Positions 46,193-53,264 of a DNA stretch of 64,000 nucleotides are shown piece by piece (position 1 is the first letter of the stretch; each line of letters opens with the position of its first letter). The position numbers were made by a program, and so were the translations under genes. Location: assembly GCA_029263195.1 (NCBI GenBank), contig JAJCXX010000048.1, positions 1 through 64,000 on the forward strand, given 5' to 3'. Under the pieces are notes generated by a model. That model did no database searches, had not been told where the DNA came from, and was given only the letters and a program-made list of their open reading frames with translations. This DNA is from Acidimicrobiales bacterium (GTDB lineage: Bacteria > Actinomycetota > Acidimicrobiia > Acidimicrobiales > Aldehydirespiratoraceae).

Positions 46193-46527
46193 CAGTCGGC
46201 CTCGTCAACGAGATTCGTTGAGTCGGCCTCGTCGTTGTCTTCATCTTCTTCGTCTTCTTCGCCGTCTTCGTACTCGTCAGGTTCTTCGACACGTTCGGCG
46301 ATTGCCGACTTGGAGATCTTCAGTTCGATGTCGGGAGCCACCTCCAACCAGACAACGCCGCCTTCGACCTCGGCGATTGCTCCGAAGATTCCGGAGTTGG
46401 TCACCACGACGTCGCCTTCTGCCAGCGAGTTGAGCAGGGCTCGATGAGCCTTCATCTTTCGCTGCTGGGGAACGATCATGAACGCGTAGAGCGCGCCCAT
46501 CAAGATTGCGAGAACAAGGAAGTTCAT
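46192..46527 (-). CDS. yajC: preprotein translocase subunit YajC
   Basis: A 111-residue single-span protein. The membrane helix is MNFLVLAILMGALYAFMIV, followed by the family sequence PQQRKMKAHRALLNSLAEGD and VVVTNSGIFGAI. The last 30 residues are almost all Glu, Asp and Asn. The ATG at 46527 was chosen; an upstream in-frame TTG would add eight residues before the membrane helix. Confidence 0.9.
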   Translation of the reverse strand: MNFLVLAILMGALYAFMIVPQQRKMKAHRALLNSLAEGDVVVTNSGIFGAIAEVEGGVVWLEVAPDIELKISKSAIAERVEEPDEYEDGEEDEEDEDNDEADSTNLVDEAD

Positions 46528-46601
46528 CAGTAACACTCGCCTTCGAAGCAATGGAACCAGAGCAGGCTATCCCCCAGTCACGGATACCCCATGTACCTCG
46601 G

Positions 46602-47711
46602 TCAAGACCAGATCTCGTTTACCTCCGCCCGAAACGAATCGAATTGGCCAGCCCTGATGGCGTCGGTCATGCGGTCCATGAATCTGAGCAACCATCCGAC
46701 GTTGTGGAGAGTGATGACTCTCGCCGCGGTCGGTTCCTTCACGGCGAGAAGATGACGAAGGTAGCCACGCGACCAGCGAGAGGCCGGGCTGGCCTCCCAA
46801 GTGGGGTCGATCGGCTCGTTGCTCGCCGCGAATTCGGCTCTCCTGAGGTTGTAGCGGCCTTCGTCGGTGAGGATCGTGCCGTGGCGGGCCAGCCTGGTGG
46901 GCAACACACAATCGAACATGTCGACCCCACGGGCGACCGATTCGACGATCCCGATGGGATCCCCCAGCCCCATGAAATATCGGGGTTGATCGGCGGGCAG
47001 GATGCCCATGCAGGAATCGAGGCCATGGAGCATCGAGCTGCGGTCCTCACCTACCGAGAGACCTCCGACGGCGTAGCCATCGAACCCGAGTCCGACGATT
47101 TGCTCGGCGGACTCGGCTCGGAGCATCTCGTCGGTGCCTCCGTGCACGATCCCGAACTGGCACTGTCGGCTGGCAGCGTCGGGATGGTCAAGGAAGGCCT
47201 CACGGCCTTTGGCGGCCCAACGCGAGGTGAGGTCGACGGCACGCCGCACGACCGCCGTGTCGGCCACCGACGACGGGCAGACGTCGAGCACCATTTGGAT
47301 GTCGGCGCCGATCAGGGCTTGCACCTCGACAGCCCTCTCGGGTGTGAGCACATGGGATGACCCGTCGTAGGTCGACTTGAACGTGGCTCCGGAGTCGTCG
47401 ATGTCGGGCGACAGGGAGAAGATCTGGTAGCCACCGCTGTCGGTGAGCACGTGTCGGTGCCAATCGGCGAAACCGTGGATGCCGCCGAGTCCGGCGACGA
47501 TCTCCGCGCCGGGGCGAAGCATCAGGTGGTAGGTGTTGGCCAGCACCACTTGGGCACCCAGCGTTTCGAGATCGGCACTGGTGAGATGCTTTACCGCCCC
47601 TCTCGTTCCGACCGGCATGAACACCGGGGTGGCGAACTCACCCCGCGGCGTCCGAACCAGGCCGCAACGAGCGCCACCGTCGCTAGCCGTCTCGGTGAAC
47701 GTCGCCTTCAC
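46602..47711 (-). CDS. tgt: tRNA-guanine transglycosylase lacking zinc cysteines
   Basis: Exchanges guanine 34 of GU(N) tRNAs for the queuosine precursor, 369 residues. The nucleophile loop VLTDSGGYQIFSLSPD (Asp at about 91) and the second catalytic aspartate in DMFDCVLPTRLARHGTI are intact, as is GGLSVGE in the substrate pocket. The zinc site is not: DPTWEASPASRW (about 302-313) replaces the usual DPxCxCxxC, so the three cysteines read Trp305, Ala307 and Ala310. The histidine ligand (His336, TLHN) remains at the normal spacing of 31 residues. The GTG at 47711 starts where the family sequence begins. Confidence 0.92.
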   Translation of the reverse strand: MKATFTETASDGGARCGLVRTPRGEFATPVFMPVGTRGAVKHLTSADLETLGAQVVLANTYHLMLRPGAEIVAGLGGIHGFADWHRHVLTDSGGYQIFSLSPDIDDSGATFKSTYDGSSHVLTPERAVEVQALIGADIQMVLDVCPSSVADTAVVRRAVDLTSRWAAKGREAFLDHPDAASRQCQFGIVHGGTDEMLRAESAEQIVGLGFDGYAVGGLSVGEDRSSMLHGLDSCMGILPADQPRYFMGLGDPIGIVESVARGVDMFDCVLPTRLARHGTILTDEGRYNLRRAEFAASNEPIDPTWEASPASRWSRGYLRHLLAVKEPTAARVITLHNVGWLLRFMDRMTDAIRAGQFDSFRAEVNEIWS

Positions 47712-47844
47712 CTTGGGCCGTCTTCGTTCGGGGCTCCGGTTTCGACGATCAATTCCACGGATGTCGAGGCTAAAGCCACTGTCGGCGTCTCGTGGACCGT
47801 CACCGATTCCACCAACCAAGGGCGTGGTGTATAGCTTCGATGGG

Positions 47845-49029
47845 ATGTCCAGCACCAGTGATGCCCCATCGGCCCTCTACCCCCGCACCCCGGTGGTGCA
47901 TGGACGATGCGACGAACGCTTCGCCCCCGTACGCGACGCCTTTGCCGCCAACTTCGCGGCCGGTCTGGAACTCGGGGCCAGCGTCTGCGTCACCATCGAC
48001 GGTGAACCGGTGGTCGACATCTGGGCCGGCGATGCCTCCCCAGGCGGTCCGGAATGGGCCGAGGACACCATCGTCAACGTCTACTCGACCACCAAGACCA
48101 TGGCCGGCCTCTGCATGCTCATGTTGGCCGACCGTGGCCAACTCGACTGGGACACACCCGTGGCCGAATACTGGCCCGAGTTCGCAGCCAACGGGAAGGA
48201 CGGCGTGCTGGTCCGTCAAGTGATGGGCCACACCTCGGGCTTGTCGGGATTCGAACAACAGATCACCGCCACGGATCTCTACGACTGGGAGAAGATCACG
48301 TCGTTGTTGGCGGCGCAAGCCCCGTGGTGGACACCGGGCGACGGATCGGGATACCACGCCGTGACGCTCGGTTTCCTGCAGGGCGAGATTCTGCGACGCA
48401 TCACCGGCCGCACGATCGGCGAGTTCTTCCGCACCGAGGTGGCCGAACCGCTCGGGTCGGACTTCCACATCGGCCTCGATCCCTCCCACGACCATCGGGT
48501 GAGCAATCTGATTCCGCCTGCCGAGTCCGAGCTCGTGGACACCGTCGGCACCATGACCCCCGACTCGGTCGCCTTCCGCACCCTGACGAATCCGGTGATG
48601 ACCGGCGCCGAGCCACAGACTGGCGAGTGGCGCCGCGCCGAGATCCCGGCAGCGGGCGGCATTGGGAACGCCCGTTCGGTGGCCCGCGTTCACGCTGCCA
48701 TGGCCTGCGGGGGCACGCTCGATGGGCTCGACATCATCAGCCGTGAAGGCTTGGAGGCGATCTTCCAACGCCAGTCCGAGGGAATCGACCGCGTATTTGG
48801 CGAGCTGACCTCCTACGGCATGGGCTATGGGCTCCCCAACGAAGAGTTCCCTCTGCCCGGCGAGCACACCTTCTACTGGGGCGGATGGGGAGGATCAAAG
48901 GCCATCATCGACATGGACAACCGCATGTCGTTCGCCTATGTGATGAACCGGATGGACGCGTCGCTCATCGAGGACATGCGCGGACCCAGCATTCTCATGG
49001 CCGCCTATGGGGCCCTTCTCGCCGGTTGA
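47845..49029 (+). CDS. beta-lactamase-fold serine hydrolase (EstB-like)
   Basis: A 394-residue class C beta-lactamase-related esterase or peptidase. The nucleophile motif SxxK appears as VYSTTKTMAGL and the tyrosine motif as GSGYHAVTLGFLQGE; the third element near the end is WGGWGGSKAI. No signal peptide is visible, so it is probably cytoplasmic, as for many EstB-like esterases. It is transcribed divergently from tgt and opens the accessory block. Substrate unknown. Confidence 0.85.
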   Translation: MSSTSDAPSALYPRTPVVHGRCDERFAPVRDAFAANFAAGLELGASVCVTIDGEPVVDIWAGDASPGGPEWAEDTIVNVYSTTKTMAGLCMLMLADRGQLDWDTPVAEYWPEFAANGKDGVLVRQVMGHTSGLSGFEQQITATDLYDWEKITSLLAAQAPWWTPGDGSGYHAVTLGFLQGEILRRITGRTIGEFFRTEVAEPLGSDFHIGLDPSHDHRVSNLIPPAESELVDTVGTMTPDSVAFRTLTNPVMTGAEPQTGEWRRAEIPAAGGIGNARSVARVHAAMACGGTLDGLDIISREGLEAIFQRQSEGIDRVFGELTSYGMGYGLPNEEFPLPGEHTFYWGGWGGSKAIIDMDNRMSFAYVMNRMDASLIEDMRGPSILMAAYGALLAG

Positions 49030-49425
49030 TCAGGCGTCGTCGAGAGTGACGATGACGGCCCGATCGTTGGCGTGACCACCCCGACGGATCAGTCGCTGGA
49101 ACGAATGGACACCGTTGATGAGCGTGAGTTTGTAGCCGTACTTCTCGCGCACCTTGCTGTGAATCGAATCGAAGCCGGATCCTTCGACCACCTCGGCTGT
49201 TCCCGACTGGGGTGATGTTCCTTCCTTGATCCGACCGCGGGCATCGGAGGGCTGCATCTCGACTCGGTTGTTGTTGGCGAGGCGCTTGACCCTCCACGTC
49301 TCGGAGGAGGTGATGAATCCGATTCGACCGTCGCCGGCGTCGACCGGCCAGACCGGAGCCGGTTTGGGTGTCCCGTCCTTCTTGAAGGTGGTGAAGGCCA
49401 TGTACGTTTCGTCAGCGAGTGTCAT
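49030..49425 (-). CDS. PPOX-class F420-dependent oxidoreductase
   Basis: A 131-residue split-barrel flavoprotein of the pyridoxamine oxidase-like superfamily. It opens TLADETYMAFTTFKKDGTPK, typical of the short F420-binding branch found in actinobacteria. It probably reduces a small organic substrate with F420H2. The ATG at 49425 was chosen over an upstream GTG. The stop abuts the esterase stop with no gap, so the two converge tightly. Confidence 0.8.
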   Translation of the reverse strand: MTLADETYMAFTTFKKDGTPKPAPVWPVDAGDGRIGFITSSETWRVKRLANNNRVEMQPSDARGRIKEGTSPQSGTAEVVEGSGFDSIHSKVREKYGYKLTLINGVHSFQRLIRRGGHANDRAVIVTLDDA

Positions 49426-49487
49426 GGCCCGGGATCCTACGCGGCGCGCCTTCACCCTGGGCACTTGATGGATCTACTATTCAAGAC

Positions 49488-49889
49488 ATGACCACAGTTG
49501 ACGAAATTGTCAAGCAACTGGCGGAGGTCACCGACGAGTTGTTGGCGTTGGAAGATGATGACTTCGCCGGGCGGTTCAGGCTCGAAACGCGGCGCGACGA
49601 ACTCCGGGCCGAAGCCGAGGAGTTCCATCAGCGCAAGGACGAGGGCAGATCCACTGAGCAACTTCACACTGAGCTGTCAGCGAGGCGTGAGCAACTCCAG
49701 CAGATCAGCGAGGGATTCGTGAACCGAGCGATGCAGGCGTCCAGTGCCCATGGGCCGAGCGGCGGTGAGGAGCGGGCGTCCGCAGCCCTCAAGGGTCGCT
49801 CGATCAACGACGCCATGATGGGGGCTTCGGGAGCCGGTTCGATCCACGCCAGGATTGCCGAGATCGAACAGGAACTCGCCAAGCGCTGA
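49488..49889 (+). CDS. conserved coiled-coil hypothetical protein
   Basis: A 133-residue, highly charged protein, predicted helical throughout, beginning MTTVDEIVKQLAEVTDELLA. Heptad-like Leu and Glu spacing (about 1-75) suggests a coiled coil. There is no membrane segment and no enzyme motif. A short glycine-rich piece (MMGASGAGSIHARIAE) precedes the last helix. Function unknown. It is divergent from the F420-type gene across 62 bp. Confidence 0.6.
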   Translation: MTTVDEIVKQLAEVTDELLALEDDDFAGRFRLETRRDELRAEAEEFHQRKDEGRSTEQLHTELSARREQLQQISEGFVNRAMQASSAHGPSGGEERASAALKGRSINDAMMGASGAGSIHARIAEIEQELAKR

Positions 49890-49909
49890 CCCAGACGCGA
49901 GGGGCTATC

Positions 49910-50206
49910 TCAGCCAGATCCGGGGATACCGTCGACGACCACCATGGATCCTTCGGTGTTGTCCGTTCGAAGACTGATGATTGCCTGATACGCGTCGGAG
50001 TTGTACCAAGCCATAGCGGCGTCGCGATCATCGAACCTCAACACGACGGTCGACTTCGCAGGATTTCCTTCGATGGCTGTGGAATCGTGTTCCGCCACCA
50101 AAACCTCCACGTTGTGGGGCTTTAGCGTTGGGCCGACCTGCGGCCCGTAGGCCTCGAGCCCTTCGGGATTCGTGATGTCGTACGTAGCTACGATGTATGC
50201 GCTCAT
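49910..50206 (-). CDS. DUF1330 domain protein
   Basis: A 98-residue dimeric ferredoxin-fold protein of the DUF1330 family. It begins MSAYIVATYDITNPEGLEAY and includes the STVVLRFDDRDAAMAWYNSD segment and the family tail. The biochemical role of the family is not settled. It stands alone, with a dyad in its upstream region. Confidence 0.85.
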   Translation of the reverse strand: MSAYIVATYDITNPEGLEAYGPQVGPTLKPHNVEVLVAEHDSTAIEGNPAKSTVVLRFDDRDAAMAWYNSDAYQAIISLRTDNTEGSMVVVDGIPGSG

Positions 50207-50215
50207 TCGTCGAGA

Positions 50216-50237
50216 CTACGCGACCAAATATGCGTAG
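50216..50237. promoter_or_regulatory. CTACGC/GCGTAG dyad upstream of the DUF1330 gene
   Basis: Two 6-bp arms, CTACGC (50216-50221) and GCGTAG (50232-50237), are inverted around 10 bases and start 10 bp before the DUF1330 ATG. The 96-bp gap holds no gene. It may be an operator or a leader hairpin. Confidence 0.35.
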
Positions 50238-50302
50238 CGCGATCACGACCCGGGCGGCGTCGTGCACCAGACCCGGTGACGACTTGTGTCGGTGACGTCG
50301 GG

Positions 50303-51226
50303 TCAGTCGACGGCGAGTGGCTCGCAGTATTCGTCGTCAATTCCGTTTGACCGGACGAACAGGCACGCGGTTTGTGGCCATCCGAAGTCGACGAAGGCCG
50401 GGAGCATGCCGGGGCACCCCTCGGTGGTGGGGGAGATGATGCCAATCTGCACGAACCCGTCGCCGGCCCCCCAGATGTTGACGTCGCACAAGTCGATCTC
50501 GGTCTCCGGCCAGACCAGGCGCCCGCCCAGGTCTTGCAAGTCAGCCTCTTCGAGAGGGCTGAAGGTCTTCACCATGTGGAAGATGTAGCTGCCAACGCTG
50601 TCGCCGTCGGGGGTGATGGTCCACTCGTCCTGCACGTCCTGTAGGGGGCCTCCGTCGCCCTCGCCCGCATAGTCGATCGCCAGGACGGGGTCCTCATCCC
50701 CAAAGAAGATGAAGCTGACGCGCCCAATGATCGAGAGCACGACAACGCCGCCGACCACTATGACCCATGGTCTCCGCCACCACGCCGCGGCTGCCACGTC
50801 GGTGAGGTGTTGTTCCGCCGACCAAAGCACCCCGATGAGCACCACCACCGTCGACGCGATGATCAACCAGCTGCCAACCAATCTGTTTCCCGAGTACCCG
50901 CCGTGGGACCAGACCGGGTCGCCGTCAACAAAGTCGTTGAGCGTAAACAGCAAAGCCACGACGGCCATCAGTCCGGTGGCGACGAGCGTCCCCATCCCGA
51001 ACCGCAGGAAGTGCCATGTAGCGACGCCAAGCAGAATCAGACTCAGTCCAAGCGAAAGGTAAACAAACGCGGCCCACACGGACCAAAGGTCCCCGTAAGT
51101 GTTCCGGTCAGCGGCGGAAATGGCGAACAGCATTCGACCGGCCACCAGCCCAACACCACCAGCGACGATGACCAGTGCCGCGACACGCCGTTTCCCCATG
51201 ACAAATGGCGAGAGAGAGCGCTTCAT
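50303..51226 (-). CDS. membrane protein with large extracytoplasmic domain
   Basis: A 307-residue protein not recognised. There are four or five hydrophobic segments in the first 170 residues (including ALVIVAGGVGLVAGRMLFA, YLSLGLSLILLGVATWHFL and WVIVVGGVVVLSIIGRVSFI), then a soluble domain of about 135 residues. That domain has four cysteines (DLCDVN, EGCPGM, QTACLF, EYCEPL) that could form disulfides outside the membrane. The ATG at 51226 has AAAGG about 8 bases upstream. Confidence 0.65.
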   Translation of the reverse strand: MKRSLSPFVMGKRRVAALVIVAGGVGLVAGRMLFAISAADRNTYGDLWSVWAAFVYLSLGLSLILLGVATWHFLRFGMGTLVATGLMAVVALLFTLNDFVDGDPVWSHGGYSGNRLVGSWLIIASTVVVLIGVLWSAEQHLTDVAAAAWWRRPWVIVVGGVVVLSIIGRVSFIFFGDEDPVLAIDYAGEGDGGPLQDVQDEWTITPDGDSVGSYIFHMVKTFSPLEEADLQDLGGRLVWPETEIDLCDVNIWGAGDGFVQIGIISPTTEGCPGMLPAFVDFGWPQTACLFVRSNGIDDEYCEPLAVD

Positions 51227-51542
51227 GGCGATCGCCTTTCGCGGAGGTGAAGAGATCTGCATATGTCCATCCTCACGATTCGTGACGGTCCGCACAATCC
51301 GGGGTTTCCCCTATTGCGGGCTAGGGCGCCCCAGGTCTTCGGTGCCATTGTCGATCGGGGCGGCGAAGTGTGTGGTCCGGGGCGGGCGGATCGAAGCGAC
51401 AAGCGGGTTTTGTGATCAGTGACTCGGGCCCGTTGCGGATTTCTCGACTGTGGTTGGTGGCGTATTGGTTGAGATCTGGGTCGGCCAATTCACGATGGAG
51501 GAACGCGAGGGTGTGAGCGACCTGAGACCTATTGTGCGTGGG
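51227..51542. other. 316-bp divergent intergenic region
   Basis: This lies between the membrane protein gene (minus) and the SDR gene (plus), so it must hold both promoters. No clear -35/-10 pair, RNA or ORF with homology was seen. If the SDR starts at the upstream ATG at 51495, the gap shrinks to 268 bp. Confidence 0.4.
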
Positions 51543-52427
51543 ATGACCTTCGAACCGGACCTGAGCACCAGTGTGGCGCTCGTGGCGGGCGCCACCCGAG
51601 GGGCCGGTCGAGGGATCGCGGTAGAGCTTGGAGCAGCCGGGGCCACGGTCTACGTGACCGGTCGAACGACCGAGACGTCGACGTCACCGATGCAACGCCC
51701 CGAGACCATCGAAGAAACCGCACGCCGCGTCGATGCCGCGGGTGGTGTCGGGATTCCGATCCAGGTCGATCACAGCCAATCCGACCAAGTCCGCGAGCTC
51801 GCCAAGACGATTGACGCGCAGCACGGTCGGCTCGATGTCGTGGTCAACGACATCTGGGGAGCCGACGACCGGGTCGAGTGGGACGGACCCTTCTGGGCCC
51901 ATGATCTCGACATTGGACTCGGAGTGCTTCGACAAGCAATCGACACTCACATCATCACGAGCTGGCACACTGCGCCTCTGCTCACACGGCACCCCGGAGG
52001 TCTCGTCGTGGAGGTGACCGACGGTGTGTCAAGCAGGTATCGCGGGGCGTTGTTCTATGACCTCGTCAAGTCGACCGTGATCAGGCTCGCCGTGGGCCAA
52101 GCGGAGGACTTTCGCCCCCACGATGTCGCCGTGATCGCGATGAGTCCCGGATTCCTTCGGTCTGAGGCGATGCTCGACCGTTTCGGCGTCACGGAGGGGA
52201 ACTGGGAGGCGGCGGTTGAACAAGATGCGAACTTCGCGTACTCCGAAACGCCGCACTACCTCGGACGAGCCGTGGCAGCAATCGCCGCGGACCCCGACAA
52301 GATGCGCCTCACTGGTCGGGCGACCGCTACCTGGGAACTGTTCGGCCGTTACGAATTCACAGATCTCGACGGCACGCAACCCAATTGGGGGCACCACATG
52401 CGAACCTCACTAAACCTCGAGCCGTAA
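51543..52427 (+). CDS. short-chain dehydrogenase/reductase
   Basis: A 294-residue SDR. The nucleotide-binding turn is VALVAGATRGAGRGIAVELG, and the YxxxK pair is in ALFYDLVKSTVIRLAVG. The sequence between holds VVNDIWGADD in place of the common NNAG motif. These features fit the atypical SDR group annotated in actinobacteria, with NADP preference likely from TGRTT. Substrate unknown. The ATG at 51543 is chosen by family start; 51495 would add 16 residues. Confidence 0.85.
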   Translation: MTFEPDLSTSVALVAGATRGAGRGIAVELGAAGATVYVTGRTTETSTSPMQRPETIEETARRVDAAGGVGIPIQVDHSQSDQVRELAKTIDAQHGRLDVVVNDIWGADDRVEWDGPFWAHDLDIGLGVLRQAIDTHIITSWHTAPLLTRHPGGLVVEVTDGVSSRYRGALFYDLVKSTVIRLAVGQAEDFRPHDVAVIAMSPGFLRSEAMLDRFGVTEGNWEAAVEQDANFAYSETPHYLGRAVAAIAADPDKMRLTGRATATWELFGRYEFTDLDGTQPNWGHHMRTSLNLEP

Positions 52428-52470
52428 CGGCTGGCCGACCCGAACTCCCCCGCCGGGCGGCCGCGATCGG

Positions 52471-53121
52471 TCAGCTGGGTGAACTTCTCTGATCCAACCG
52501 CCAGGATTCGGTCGTCTTCACCGCGGCGTCGAGCTGACTGCGTATTTCCTCGTTGGGGGCCCCGCTTTTGACCATGACAGCCGTTCCAATGATGAAACTC
52601 AGCATGAGGGACGTGTACGTCACGATGTTCTCGGCTTCGATCTCACCGTTGTCGGCTGCTCGGGTGAACGCCATTGAAAGACCATCGCGCATCTGCGAGC
52701 GAAACCGGATACCTATGTCGGCGACACCTTGGTCTCGGGTGCCCATCTCGGTTCCGGTGTTGATGGCAAGGCAACCGCGGTGCTCACCCATGTCGTTGAC
52801 CTCGGACCACAGGTACTCGAAGAGCATCTTGACGTCGTCGAGACCCTGGGTCCCGTTGCCGACTACTTGGCTCATCATTCCTGCACGGGCGTCGACGTAG
52901 CGACTCAGCGCCATCTCGAACAGCTCATCCTTTGAGCCGAAGCTGCTGTACAGGCTTGATTTGTTGAGGCCAGTGGCGGCGACGATGTCGGCCAGCGATG
53001 TTGCCTCATAGCCCTTCTCCCAGAAGAGCTGCACCAGCGCGTCGAGCACCGCGTCGTCGTCGAATTTGCGTGGTCGACCGCGGCTCGGCGCCTCATTGAC
53101 GGAGGCGATCTCGGTGCTCAT
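52471..53121 (-). CDS. TetR-family repressor
   Basis: A 216-residue regulator. The N-terminal helix-turn-helix includes GRPRKFDDDAVLDALVQLFW and GYEATSLADIVAATGLNKSS, then SLYSSFGSKDELFEMAL. The C-terminal ligand domain contains the AcrR/TetR_C-like GEHRGCLAIN stretch. It is divergent from the MFS exporter across 143 bp that hold two matching dyads, so it very probably represses that exporter and itself. Confidence 0.92.
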   Translation of the reverse strand: MSTEIASVNEAPSRGRPRKFDDDAVLDALVQLFWEKGYEATSLADIVAATGLNKSSLYSSFGSKDELFEMALSRYVDARAGMMSQVVGNGTQGLDDVKMLFEYLWSEVNDMGEHRGCLAINTGTEMGTRDQGVADIGIRFRSQMRDGLSMAFTRAADNGEIEAENIVTYTSLMLSFIIGTAVMVKSGAPNEEIRSQLDAAVKTTESWRLDQRSSPS

Positions 53122-53175
53122 GGATCTGACAGTAACAGATCCCAATTCTTTTTGGAACAGTCGGTAAGAAATCTC

Positions 53176-53205
53176 TTGACACTTCTGAACCGGTCGGTCC
53201 ATAGT
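53176..53205 (+). promoter_or_regulatory. sigma70-like promoter of the MFS exporter
   Basis: A perfect -35 TTGACA (53176-53181) and a -10-like CATAGT (53200-53205) are separated by 18 bp. The first operator lies in the spacer, so repressor binding would block polymerase. Confidence 0.6.
53187..53200. promoter_or_regulatory. putative TetR operator 1
   Basis: GAACCGGTCGGTCC is an imperfect palindrome (10 of 14 positions symmetric). It sits between the -35 and -10 boxes of the MFS promoter. Its inverse matches operator 2 at 12 of 14 positions. Confidence 0.65.
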
Positions 53206-53221
53206 GTGCAGCACTGTTACT

Positions 53222-53235
53222 GGACCAATCGGTTC
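53222..53235. promoter_or_regulatory. putative TetR operator 2
   Basis: GGACCAATCGGTTC is an imperfect palindrome (10 of 14 symmetric) and a near-inverse of operator 1. Centre-to-centre distance is 35 bp. It overlaps the early transcribed region, 30 bp before the MFS start. Confidence 0.6.
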
Positions 53236-53264
53236 GAAAAATGTTTTCCCAGGAGGGCGAGCGA

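Larger units (their letters stand above)
53130..53222. repeat. 9-bp inverted repeat flanking the tetR-MFS promoters
   Basis: CAGTAACAG (53130-53138) and its exact inverse CTGTTACTG (53214-53222) are 75 bp apart and enclose most of the intergenic region. The right arm ends where the second proposed operator begins. It may be chance, or a site used in looping. Confidence 0.45.

Noticed and set aside
47712-47855. Extended N-terminus for Tgt
   Set aside because: The family begins at the GTG at 47711; the longer frame would overlap the divergent esterase start and has no homology.
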